A DNA stretch of 64,000 bases, taken from the NCBI RefSeq assembly GCF_900109515.1, contig NZ_FOBD01000015.1, positions 1-64,000 of the forward strand, read 5' to 3'. This document shows, piece after piece, positions 24,708 through 32,900 of the stretch. The position numbers and the translations under genes are program-made. The notes beneath the pieces were generated by a model. It searched no databases. It saw only the letters and a program-made list of their open reading frames with translations, and was not told the DNA's origin. Numbering within the stretch: the first letter of the stretch is position 1; each line of letters opens with the position of its first letter. This stretch comes from Paenibacillus sp. OK003. Its GTDB lineage: Bacteria > Bacillota > Bacilli > Paenibacillales > Paenibacillaceae.

Positions 24708-25712
24708 CTATTCCTGATGATCCAATGTCCTCAGATCAAGTGCCAGTTTCTCCATAGTGGTAGCAAAAACCGCAAGCTCTTCTGAACGGGATGCCTGACG
24801 CCTTGCTCCCGAAGCAGTGTGCTCCGACTCCTGTTGAACACTACCAAGCTTGTTCATGATCTGTGTCAAGTTCGACTGAATTTTCCCTTGAGCCTCTCGG
24901 GAACTAGCCGCAAGCTTGCGAACCTCACTGGCAACCACCTCAAATCCCCGGCCAAATTCTCCTGCATGTGCAGCTTCAATGGCGGCATTCAAACCCACGA
25001 GATGACTCTGATCCGAGATTTCACGAATGATCTCACCCATTTTGCCAATCTGATGAATTTCCTTAGTCAACTCTTCCAACAGTCCATTTGCCTGATCCTG
25101 AGAGGCTACCGTTTCCCTGGCCACATCAGAGATCGCCTGAGCATTTTCATTCAATTCACTAATCATGCCCGTCAACTGCTGGGTAATCTGCGTGATCGCC
25201 AGCAACGTATGCTGCTGATCTTCAGCGAGTTGATTTAATTTTTCCTTTTCCTTCTTCTCGTAAGCCTCTAATACAAGCTGTGAATCGAGGTTGAACATTT
25301 TACTAAGGGCCTGAATGACTACATGCCAGCGTTCAGGAATGACTTGCTGGAATATGCTTGTTGCAATATCGAGGTAAACCATATACGTGCCCAGATAATA
25401 ATCTTCGGACAAGCCAATGCGGGAATGGACCAGTCCGATTGCAATGCGCTGATCAATGTATGCATCATCAACTACACCATCCGTCATGGATAACCAGTAT
25501 AGCTTTTGTGTTTCCTTCAAACGATCAATGGAAGAGAAGCGGGCAATCAGATCGACCAAATTCGGATAATTGCCCACATGATTGTAGAAGTGGTCCACCA
25601 CTTCGTCCACCACTTTCTCAAAAGCAGGTCGATGATCAGCCAGCAATTGCAGATCTCCGGCGGTCAATCCAATATAATCAAGTTGTTGTTGTCTTGCTGT
25701 AGCAATACTCAT
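24708..25712 (-). CDS. hemAT: globin-coupled chemotaxis-type sensor (HemAT-like)
   Basis: 334-aa soluble protein. Residues ~1-165 are a sensor globin with the probable heme-ligating His96 in IGLVHSRIGLSEDYYLG; residues ~180-330 are a methyl-accepting chemotaxis signalling domain with the hairpin tip LNAAIEAAHAGEFGRGFEVVASEVRKLA. There is no membrane span. Known HemAT proteins sense O2 and steer aerotaxis. It is about 100 residues shorter than B. subtilis HemAT because the MCP part is short, with few adaptation helices. The ATG at 25712 has AAGGAG 15 nt upstream, a long spacing; a GTG at 25742 has no site. Confidence 0.87.
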   Translation of the reverse strand: MSIATARQQQLDYIGLTAGDLQLLADHRPAFEKVVDEVVDHFYNHVGNYPNLVDLIARFSSIDRLKETQKLYWLSMTDGVVDDAYIDQRIAIGLVHSRIGLSEDYYLGTYMVYLDIATSIFQQVIPERWHVVIQALSKMFNLDSQLVLEAYEKKEKEKLNQLAEDQQHTLLAITQITQQLTGMISELNENAQAISDVARETVASQDQANGLLEELTKEIHQIGKMGEIIREISDQSHLVGLNAAIEAAHAGEFGRGFEVVASEVRKLAASSREAQGKIQSNLTQIMNKLGSVQQESEHTASGARRQASRSEELAVFATTMEKLALDLRTLDHQE

Positions 25713-25879
25713 AACTAGTTCTGTCAGCTCCTTAATAACCACAAAAAAGTTTAAATTGTAAATATATGTATCGATTATAGACTAAATGACCTAATTTAAC
25801 ATATACCATAAGAACTAATTTGTCATGGAATTGACCTTCTTTGTCAGTTTATTAGTTTTAATTGTACATCTACCCATAT

Positions 25880-25934
25880 AAAAAGGCCCCAGAACCTGCT
25901 GTGAAGGAGCCTCACAGCAGAAGTCAGGAGCCTG
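25880..25934 (-). terminator. terminator of prkA
   Basis: A 9-bp stem CTGCTGTGA/TCACAGCAG inside an outer GGCTCC/GGGGCC stem, followed on the - strand by TTTTT (25880-25884). Confidence 0.65.
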
Positions 25935-25956
25935 ATCCGGAATGGTTCGTTGCAGA

Positions 25957-27852
25957 TCAGCGATTCAATAGACTGCCCACATAACGGAGCAATTCATTCG
26001 CGCTGGCCGCGGTGTATCCATGTTCTTCAATTAACCGTTTAATCACTTCATTCATTCGTTTCAATTGTGTCGCATCAGGTGTCTTGGTTGAAGTTGTGAT
26101 TTTTACAATGTCCTTCAAATCAGTGAACAGTTTCTTTTCAATCGCTTCACGCAGACGATCATGACTGCTGTATTCAAACTTCCGTTCCTTGCGGGAATAC
26201 GCCGAGATTCGAATCAGTATCTCTTCCCTGAACGCCTTTTTGGCATTTTCGGAAATACCGATCTGCTCCTCAATCGAACGCATTAAGCGCTCATCCGGGT
26301 CCATCTCCTCATCCGTCAGTGGATCACGAATTTTGGACCAGTTGCAGAAGGCCTCGATATTATCGAGGTAATTTTCGAACAGTGTTCTGGCCGACTCTTC
26401 GAACGAGTAAACAAATGCTTTCTGTACTTCCTTCTTCGCCAGCTCATCATACTCTTTCCGAGCCAGCGCAATAAAGTTCAGATAACGCTCGCGTTCCTCT
26501 TTTGAAATCGATGCATGCTGATCCAGACCATCCTTGATCGCCCGGAGAATATCCAGCGCGTTAATGCACTGAAGATTTTGCTTAATCAAAGCACTGGATA
26601 TCCGGTTGATGACATAACGTGGATCAATGCCCGACATGCCTTCATCCAAATATTCATTTTGCATCTCACGCAGATCGGCTTCCTTGTACCCTTCAACTTC
26701 TTCACCGTCATACATCCGCATTTTTTTGACCAGATCCATGCCTTGTTTCTTCGTTTCTTTCAGGCGGGTAAGTATGGAAAAAATGGCTGCAGTCCGCAGG
26801 GCATGCGGTGCAATATGGACATGCTTCATATCACTTTGCTGAATGAGCTTGCCATAAATCTTCTCTTCCTCGGAAACCTTCAGGTTGTAGGGGATCGGCA
26901 TGACGATCATCCGGGATTGCAAGGCTTCATTCTTTTTGTTGGAAATAAATGATTTGTACTCGGATTCATTCGTATGCGCCACAATCATCTCATCCGCACT
27001 GATCAAGGCAAATCGGCCTGCTTTAAAATTACCTTCCTGCGTCAGGGATAACAGGTTCCACAGAAACTTCTCATCACATTTCAGCATCTCCTGAAATTCC
27101 ATTAATCCACGGTTGGCCTTGTTTAATTCACCGTCAAAACGATAGGCGCGCGGATCGGATTCGGAGCCGAATTCGGTTATGGTTGAGAAGTCGATACTTC
27201 CGGTCAGATCGGCAATATCCTGGGATTTGGGATCAGATGGACTGAATGTTCCTATTCCTACCCGGTTATCCTCGGAAATGATGACCCGTTCTACCGGCAC
27301 TTTGCTGATATCACCGCCATATTCGGTCCGAAGACGCATCTGGCAGGATGGGCAAAGATTGCCCTCAATGCGGACACCGATTTCCTTTTCCACTTCGGGA
27401 CGAAGCTCCAGCGGAATCAGATGCAGGGGCTCCTCATGCATTGGGCATCCTTCAATGGCGTATACAGCACCCTTTTCTGTACGGGAGAATTGTTCTAGGC
27501 CACGTTTCAGCAGCGTTACCAGAGTGGACTTACCTCCGCTGACCGGTCCCATAAGCAGCAGTATCCGTTTGCGAACATCCAGGCGGCGTGCTGCCGAGTG
27601 AAAATATTCTTCCACCAGCTTTTCAATGGACCGATCCAGCCCAAAAATCTCCTGTTCAAAAAACTTGTACCGTTTGTGCCCCCCCACTTCTTCCACGCCA
27701 AACGATTCAATCATCTGGTACACTCGTGCGTGAGCCGTCATTGCCGGAGTCGGGTCCTCTCTCAGCAGTGCAATATAATCTTCAAATGTCCCGTTCCATG
27801 TCAAACGGTCACTTTCTGCCCGATGTTCCGCAACGCGTTCAAAAATATTCAT
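25957..27852 (-). CDS. prkA: PrkA serine protein kinase / AAA+ protein (YeaG family)
   Basis: 631-aa PrkA. The N-terminal AAA+ part has a P-loop GPVSGGKST at ~85-95 and a Cys pair motif (CPMHEEPLHL and CPSCQMRL, a probable zinc site). The C-terminal part resembles a protein kinase fold. The family is involved in sporulation in Bacillus and in stress responses in enterobacteria with YeaH and YcgB/SpoVR. The ATG at 27852 has GGGAGG 8 nt upstream; an upstream in-frame start at 27918 has none. A sigma-E-like promoter lies upstream. Here the gene is separated from yhbH-spoVR by 12 kb. Confidence 0.95.
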   Translation of the reverse strand: MNIFERVAEHRAESDRLTWNGTFEDYIALLREDPTPAMTAHARVYQMIESFGVEEVGGHKRYKFFEQEIFGLDRSIEKLVEEYFHSAARRLDVRKRILLLMGPVSGGKSTLVTLLKRGLEQFSRTEKGAVYAIEGCPMHEEPLHLIPLELRPEVEKEIGVRIEGNLCPSCQMRLRTEYGGDISKVPVERVIISEDNRVGIGTFSPSDPKSQDIADLTGSIDFSTITEFGSESDPRAYRFDGELNKANRGLMEFQEMLKCDEKFLWNLLSLTQEGNFKAGRFALISADEMIVAHTNESEYKSFISNKKNEALQSRMIVMPIPYNLKVSEEEKIYGKLIQQSDMKHVHIAPHALRTAAIFSILTRLKETKKQGMDLVKKMRMYDGEEVEGYKEADLREMQNEYLDEGMSGIDPRYVINRISSALIKQNLQCINALDILRAIKDGLDQHASISKEERERYLNFIALARKEYDELAKKEVQKAFVYSFEESARTLFENYLDNIEAFCNWSKIRDPLTDEEMDPDERLMRSIEEQIGISENAKKAFREEILIRISAYSRKERKFEYSSHDRLREAIEKKLFTDLKDIVKITTSTKTPDATQLKRMNEVIKRLIEEHGYTAASANELLRYVGSLLNR

Positions 27853-27900
27853 GCTTGGTACCTCCCATGGCTCCTTTAGTGTGATTGTCAACCATTCCGA

Positions 27901-27929
27901 ATGGTATGAAGAAATCAATAGAATTACGA
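27901..27929 (-). promoter_or_regulatory. candidate sigma-E promoter of prkA
   Basis: -35 TCGTAAT (27923-27929, 5/7 to KMATATT), 14-nt spacer, -10 CATACCAT (27901-27908, 7/8 to CATACANT). A perfect 7-1-7 palindrome ACCATTC-C-GAATGGT (27891-27905) overlaps the -10. The rest of the 360-bp divergent region shows only the promoter of the next gene. Confidence 0.45.
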
Positions 27930-28132
27930 CTTGTGCTTGAATACCAATCTTGCGGTCCGGATTAGTCCCGCCACCCTCTGTCCAAACATCATGTATTGTT
28001 GTGAAAAGTGTATTACATACCTATGCGGCAAATCGGATAAGTTGACCTCTTTTTTTCAATCCGCGGGTCATAATTTGAGGCTTTCCCTGTTCTATCAGAC
28101 ATCTTGTGCGCTCAGAAAAAAAAGAACGGATA

Positions 28133-28141
28133 TGATATAAT
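28133..28141 (+). promoter_or_regulatory. extended -10 promoter of the DUF2161 gene
   Basis: TGATATAAT is a perfect extended -10 about 75 nt before the start codon; no clear -35 is seen. Confidence 0.6.
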
Positions 28142-28213
28142 GAAGGTTCTAAATTCGGAATACGGAACAATAGATGGCCAGAGACGAGCCACTTCAGGGA
28201 AGGAGCAGAAACG

Positions 28214-29059
28214 ATGGCAGTCAAATACGAAACCGAGTTATATTCGCCTGTAAAGGCTTTTTTCGAACGACGCGGCTATGACGTGAAGGCTGAAGTCAAA
28301 CATTGTGACCTGGTTGGGGTCAGATCAGATCAGAATGAACCACTCATTGTGGAGATGAAAAAAACATTTAATCTGTCTCTGCTGTTACAGGGAATGCAGC
28401 GCCTGAAGCTCAGTCCCTTCGTGTACCTGGCTGTTGAGCGGAACCGCAGCAAGCGTGGGGCGGTGAACCAGCGCTGGGGCGAATTGACCGCACTGTGCAG
28501 ACAACTTGGGCTAGGGCTTATCACCGTTACGTTCTACAAAACCAAATCACCTCTGATTGATGTGCTGTGCGAACCTGCTGTCCAAGGTCATATGCCCGGT
28601 AGCAGCACCGGTGTACATAAGGGCGGTATCCGACGGCAACGATTGCTAAAGGAATTCGACGAGCGCAGTGGTGACTACAACACGGGAGGAAGCACACGCA
28701 GGCAGCTAGTCACCGCTTACAGGGAAAAAGCATTACGTGTAGCATCCGCCCTTCGCGCTCAGGGAGAAGCCTCCCCCGCCTTAATCAGTAAACAGACAAG
28801 TGTGGGTTCCGCTGCGGCCATTTTGCAAAAAAACTATTATGGCTGGTTCGAACGGCTATCCCGTGGACGATATGTGCTGACGGTTAAAGGTGTGCAGGCA
28901 CTGACCGAGCATGCTCACATGCTTGAGGATAATGATATGATTGAACGGAGTATAAATGAACTAGAAATGGATTTTTCCTTGAATCAACATGAGAACAGTG
29001 AGCTGGAGCTTATTGCGGAAGTAGCGGAGCCCTACCTGATCCATGGAAAGAGTGACTGA
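28214..29059 (+). CDS. DUF2161-family protein, PD-(D/E)XK-like nuclease fold
   Basis: 281-aa soluble protein. The N-terminal ~110 residues show a restriction-endonuclease-like core: a Glu in YETELYSPVKAFFERRGYDV, Asp in KHCDLVGVR, and E-x-K in LIVEMKK, the order of PD-(D/E)XK enzymes. DUF2161 is placed in that superfamily. The C-terminal part (~150-240) looks like a winged-helix domain (TSVGSAAAILQKNYYGWFERLSRG split across residues). Substrate and role are unknown. Start at 28214 has GGAAGGAG 8 nt upstream. Single-gene unit, divergent from prkA. Confidence 0.8.
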   Translation: MAVKYETELYSPVKAFFERRGYDVKAEVKHCDLVGVRSDQNEPLIVEMKKTFNLSLLLQGMQRLKLSPFVYLAVERNRSKRGAVNQRWGELTALCRQLGLGLITVTFYKTKSPLIDVLCEPAVQGHMPGSSTGVHKGGIRRQRLLKEFDERSGDYNTGGSTRRQLVTAYREKALRVASALRAQGEASPALISKQTSVGSAAAILQKNYYGWFERLSRGRYVLTVKGVQALTEHAHMLEDNDMIERSINELEMDFSLNQHENSELELIAEVAEPYLIHGKSD

Positions 29060-29099
29060 GGCAACAGGTAACGTAGCTTCATGCAAAATGAAGATGCAG

Positions 29100-29137
29100 A
29101 AAAGCCCATCTTCTCCAATGGAGATGATGGGCTTTTT
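29100..29137 (+). terminator. terminator, DUF2161 gene (possibly bidirectional)
   Basis: AAAAGCCCATC pairs with GATGGGCTTTTT around a short loop; A-run before and T-run after allow function on both strands, so it may also end azoR transcripts. Confidence 0.85.
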
Positions 29138-29159
29138 CGTGATTCTATAGATTAGGCTA

Positions 29160-29786
29160 TTAGAAGCTTGCTGCTACTTCGGAAGCCAATTTCAGACCTG
29201 CTGCTACGATCTCTTGGGAACGGTCAGGTGAAGCATTGTGGCCTTCAACGATAACCAGTTCAGGGTTTTGGATACCCCAGAAGTTCAGTACATTTGTTAC
29301 ATATTTAACGGACATTTCAGCGGATGCCATAGGCTCTACGGAGTAAACTCCGCCACGTGCGTTCAGCAATGCCACTTTTTTGTCGCCTACCAGACCTACA
29401 GGGCCTTCAGCAGTGTATTTAAACATTTTGCCAGCTTGGCTCAGGTAGGAAATGTAGTTCACCAGTGGTGCTGGAACAGTGAAGTTCCACAGTGGGAATG
29501 CAAATACTACTTTGTCTGCTGCCAAGAATTGATCTTGCAATTGTGCTGCCAATGAAGCAGCTTTTTGCTCTTCAGCAGTTGCTTCGATACCATTAGCGGC
29601 TTTGTATCCACCTGTAATTACAGTGTTGCCGTAGTAAGGAATATCTGTATTGTAGAGATCCAGTTCGGTAACTGTGTCACCTGGGTGGGATTCTTTGTAT
29701 GCGCTCAAAAATGCATCGTACAATTGTACGCTGACTGCTTGATCTGCAGGACGGTCGTTTGCTTTGACAAATAAAATGTTAGACAT
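29160..29786 (-). CDS. azoR: FMN-dependent NADH-azoreductase
   Basis: 208-aa flavodoxin-fold oxidoreductase of the AzoR/AcpD family, which reduces quinones and azo compounds with NADH through bound FMN. Visible are the N-terminal strand NILFVKANDRP, the FMN-site motif FPLWNFTVPAPLVNYI, and LLNARGGVYS. The ATG at 29786 with GGGGGA 8 nt upstream is well supported; an upstream in-frame start at 29909 is not. Single-gene unit. Confidence 0.92.
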   Translation of the reverse strand: MSNILFVKANDRPADQAVSVQLYDAFLSAYKESHPGDTVTELDLYNTDIPYYGNTVITGGYKAANGIEATAEEQKAASLAAQLQDQFLAADKVVFAFPLWNFTVPAPLVNYISYLSQAGKMFKYTAEGPVGLVGDKKVALLNARGGVYSVEPMASAEMSVKYVTNVLNFWGIQNPELVIVEGHNASPDRSQEIVAAGLKLASEVAASF

Positions 29787-29952
29787 GTTCGTTCCCCCGT
29801 TAGTTAAAATATATGAGTGCTTCTCCTGAACTTGCAATGAATGCAGCTTATATAAAGAAAACAACAACTCATTAATACATATTATATATAAAAATGTTAG
29901 TGGATGCAATAACGTAATTACTTTGGGGGTAACCTATTTGCTTCCAAATCCA

Positions 29953-29988
29953 ATGCCTGGAACTTCTGCTGTCCCAGGTTCCAGGCAT
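29953..29988 (-). terminator. strong hairpin downstream of the aminotransferase gene
   Basis: Perfect 11-bp stem ATGCCTGGAAC/GTTCCAGGCAT with a 14-nt loop. It lacks a T-run on either strand, so termination is possible but not certain. Confidence 0.4.
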
Positions 29989-30025
29989 GAATTTGACTAT
30001 ACATTCTTTCTTTTCTATATCCGGT

Positions 30026-31249
30026 TTAGCTCCGGGCTGTAAACTCTGTTATGGATTCACTGATCAGATTCATGCCAAGGAGCAATTCATCCCGGCCTGG
30101 ATGGCTGAAGTTCAACCGGATGTACCGATGATCCTGTTCACCCGTGGAGCAGAGCGAACCTGGAAGAAAAGATACTCCTTTTAACAACGCTGCCTTGAGC
30201 AAAGCTCCGCTGTCCAATCCATCCGGCAGCTGCACCCACAGATACATCCCCCCCTCAGGAATCCTATACTGGCTTCCTTTCCAACCCGGACGCTTCAACA
30301 ACTCGAGCATAAGCTTGAGCCTGGTCTTATACTCCCGGTTCAGCATGGAGAGATGGTCACTCCACTTAAAAGGAGAATGGGCAAGCAGTTGATACAACAA
30401 CCGCTGATTCATGGGGCTGGACTGTCCGTCTGCTATCCGTTTCACGGAGGCCATAGCCTGGATCAAGGCCGGATGTCCGGCAGCCCAGCCTGTACGCAGG
30501 GCAGGTGCTACCGTTTTGCTAAACGAACCAATGTAGAGAACATGTCCACCCTGATCCGCTGTATCCAGCGCAAAGAGGGAAGGATACTTCCGGTAGAAGT
30601 CTCCAGGCTCCAATCCATCAAAATGAAGTTCACCATAGGAATCATCTTCCACGAGCAGCACACCATAACGTGAACACAGATCAAGCACAGCCTCACGCCG
30701 TTCCATACTCCACAGCACGCCGGTTGGATTGGAAAAACTGGGTGCAGCAAAAAGCAGCTTCGGTCTCACCTGCTGCATGTGATGCTCCAAAAGGTCAGGC
30801 AAAATGCCATCTCCATCGCCTGCGACGGGCACGATTTTGGCACCTTGCATCTCCAGAACCTCGAGACAGCCTGGAGAGGTAGGATGCTCGACCAGTACGG
30901 AATCTCCAGGCTCAAGCAGCAAACGCATCACAAGATCAATGGCCTGCTGGGTACCTGTGGTCAATAGAATCTGCTCTGGTACCGTCCGTATGCCCTTGCG
31001 AGCATTCCAATCTGTGTCCAGCCATTCTCTCAACGGTCTGTATCCTGCCAGCTCACCATACTGCAATGCGGAGGGTCCGGAACTAAATACAGACACCGCT
31101 GCTTCTTCCAGCAGTTTGAATGGAAACAGCTCCTCCGCAGGCAGTTCTTCTGCCAGAGAAATGAAATACTCCCGGCCAGACATCTCACGAAGGTCCCTCA
31201 GCGGTGAAGTCAAAAGCCTGTTTGTACGGGAGGCGAAGAAATATTTCAT
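30026..31249 (-). CDS. PLP-dependent aminotransferase (class I/II, 2-aminoadipate-transaminase-like)
   Basis: 407-aa fold-type I aminotransferase. Visible are YGELAGYRPLREWL, LLTTGTQQAIDLV, the aromatic/Asn/Pro segment SFSNPTGV, VEDDSYGEL and the PLP-binding Lys in YIGSFSKTVAPALRTGW. This pattern is that of the MocR-type aminotransferase domain and LysN-like enzymes, but no N-terminal GntR helix-turn-helix is present, so it is a free-standing enzyme. Substrate cannot be assigned. The gene is monocistronic. Confidence 0.85.
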   Translation of the reverse strand: MKYFFASRTNRLLTSPLRDLREMSGREYFISLAEELPAEELFPFKLLEEAAVSVFSSGPSALQYGELAGYRPLREWLDTDWNARKGIRTVPEQILLTTGTQQAIDLVMRLLLEPGDSVLVEHPTSPGCLEVLEMQGAKIVPVAGDGDGILPDLLEHHMQQVRPKLLFAAPSFSNPTGVLWSMERREAVLDLCSRYGVLLVEDDSYGELHFDGLEPGDFYRKYPSLFALDTADQGGHVLYIGSFSKTVAPALRTGWAAGHPALIQAMASVKRIADGQSSPMNQRLLYQLLAHSPFKWSDHLSMLNREYKTRLKLMLELLKRPGWKGSQYRIPEGGMYLWVQLPDGLDSGALLKAALLKGVSFLPGSLCSTGEQDHRYIRLNFSHPGRDELLLGMNLISESITEFTARS

Positions 31250-31390
31250 CGGTCCGTTCCCCTTTCATCCCTAATCCGAACTGTACTCGCAGTCCATAGC
31301 CCCTACAACCTATTCCTGTTGGACACTGAATATGACCAGACCGGACACTTGACGAGTCATCGTGCATAGAGATTCATGGAACCATGCTCG

Positions 31391-32047
31391 TCAGGATACG
31401 GTTTTGGTCTGTCTCGCATATAAAGCATAACGTTCAATCGCCTGTGCCCTGCTGCTTACATCCAGCTTCACGTATATTTTACGCAGGTAATTATCAATCG
31501 AACGTCTGCTAACGTTAATCTCACTGGCTATTTTATCATAGGTTACGCCCTGAACAATTCTTTCCATGATAAAAGTTTCGGTCTCTGTTAATTCAACAAT
31601 AAGTTCTTCTGTCGGAGATTCCACAGGCTGTGCCCAATCCGAACTGGCTAACCAGGATAATGGAATGGATACACATCCCTCACGCAGCCCGGAAATCAGA
31701 TGAATCAGCTGGCTAGGGGAAGCCTGTTTGGACAGCATACCACTTGCACCAAGACTGATTAGATGACGAAATAATTTTACATTGTCCTCGTCCGTTAGAA
31801 TGATGATGTGACTATGTGCCGACAGATTTTTCATCTGGGCAATATACTGATCCGCCTGACCCTCAGGAAGCCGATAATCCATCAAAATCAGATCGGGCTG
31901 GTGAATGTTCACCAGGTCAAGACCTTCGGACCCGGTCGAAGTCATCCCCCGTACCAACAGATCCTGCTGTTCTTCCAAAATTAATTTTGTACCCAGCATG
32001 CTGGTGGGGTGGATATCTACGATGACCACCTGCCATACTTTTTTCAT
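31391..32047 (-). CDS. NarL/LuxR-type response regulator, ComA-like
   Basis: 218-aa regulator: receiver domain (phospho-Asp in LILMDYR, Thr in ILTDE, Lys in LSKQAS) and a C-terminal LuxR helix-turn-helix (GVTYDKIASEINVSRRSIDNYLRKIY). VDIHPTSMLGTKLILEE resembles ComA of Bacillus (DDHPAVMEGTKTILE), including the GTK.ILE segment. In the acidic pocket, VDIH has Ile where one Asp of the DDH pair is expected, which could weaken Mg2+ binding and phosphorylation. No kinase gene is adjacent. The ATG at 32047 follows GGGGGA; an upstream start at 32092 is less likely. Confidence 0.85.
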   Translation of the reverse strand: MKKVWQVVIVDIHPTSMLGTKLILEEQQDLLVRGMTSTGSEGLDLVNIHQPDLILMDYRLPEGQADQYIAQMKNLSAHSHIIILTDEDNVKLFRHLISLGASGMLSKQASPSQLIHLISGLREGCVSIPLSWLASSDWAQPVESPTEELIVELTETETFIMERIVQGVTYDKIASEINVSRRSIDNYLRKIYVKLDVSSRAQAIERYALYARQTKTVS

Positions 32048-32155
32048 TGTTGTTCCCCCTGTTATGTATTGGACAAATTCCTTTTCTACCATCAGCCATA
32101 ATAATGCCTCTATCCTTGCGACAGTCCGTGTATAGAAGAAGTAAAAGTCGGATAA

Positions 32156-32309
32156 TGTCGAAAAATAGAAAAAACGGTTGATACAGCTGTAAAAACAGCT
32201 CTATTTCTACTGTATTTTGCTGTCGCCACATCGGGACTTTTGTCTTCCCAAGCGAAGAAAGATCAAAATATAGTATAAATTTCCTGCATTTCTATCTAAA
32301 AAAGTCGAA
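32156..32309. promoter_or_regulatory. divergent control region with Spo0A-like boxes and a palindrome
   Basis: The 440 bp between the ComA-like gene and the coiled-coil gene hold a perfect 0A box TGTCGAA (32156-32162), a one-mismatch copy AGTCGAA (32303-32309) and a 6-4-6 palindrome AGCTGT-AAAA-ACAGCT (32185-32200). The boxes are short and could occur by chance in this A-rich stretch. Confidence 0.35.
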
Positions 32310-32413
32310 AAACTTGCCCAAAGTTCCTACTTATTGCATCTATAAGAAATTGTATCCTAGGACTTCCTTCCGATGCAATCTCTTTTTATCCTATTACTCA
32401 AAGAATTTCATTT

Positions 32414-32442
32414 TTGCGTAATCAATAGTGGCATGATAGAAT
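32414..32442 (+). promoter_or_regulatory. sigma-A promoter of the coiled-coil/NAGPA pair
   Basis: -35 TTGCGT (32414-32419), 17-nt spacer, -10 TAGAAT (32437-32442) with an upstream TG, 48 nt before the start codon. Confidence 0.6.
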
Positions 32443-32489
32443 GAGGACTGGAAAATTTTTTGTACCTATAAATAACCAGGAGTGATGAT

Positions 32490-32900
32490 ATGAAACCTTC
32501 TGTCCAACCCTCTGACATCCATCACACCCGGAGCGCCAAAGGTAAGGCCGGATCTTCAGTCAAGCTGTTTCTGGTCATGTGGATTGTTCTCATTGCACTT
32601 GGAGTACTCGGAACCTACTATTATAGTAACCACCTCCAGCAACAGATGATTAATCAGCTTCAGACCCATAATCAACAGCAGATTGCAGCGCTCAAAGCCG
32701 ACTACGAAAAGCAGCTAACAACGATATCCAAGGAAGTAGCGGCCCTGCAGGGCCAGGTGCAGTCCTTTAATGAATTGCTGACTTTCACCAAGGATAATGC
32801 AAACGATAAAACCGACAACAGCAACAAATTGTATACCCAGCTGAGCGAAGTCAAAAAACAACTGGAGACACTCCAGAAAAAGATGGACCTGCTCAAATGA
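32490..32900 (+). CDS. single-pass membrane protein with coiled coil
   Basis: 136-aa protein I cannot name. A short positively charged N-terminus precedes one membrane helix (~24-45, FLVMWIVLIALGVLGTYYY), then ~85 residues of Gln/Lys/Glu-rich coiled coil outside the membrane. It probably forms an oligomeric extracellular stalk. CAGGAG lies 8 nt before the ATG. Its stop overlaps the next gene's start by 4 nt, so it is co-translated with the NAGPA-domain protein and may act with it in the envelope. Confidence 0.8.
   Translation: MKPSVQPSDIHHTRSAKGKAGSSVKLFLVMWIVLIALGVLGTYYYSNHLQQQMINQLQTHNQQQIAALKADYEKQLTTISKEVAALQGQVQSFNELLTFTKDNANDKTDNSNKLYTQLSEVKKQLETLQKKMDLLK

Noticed and set aside
31350..31392. 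Long inverted repeat TGACGAG/CTCGTCA after the ComA-like gene
   Set aside because: Large loop and no T-run, so not supported as a terminator.
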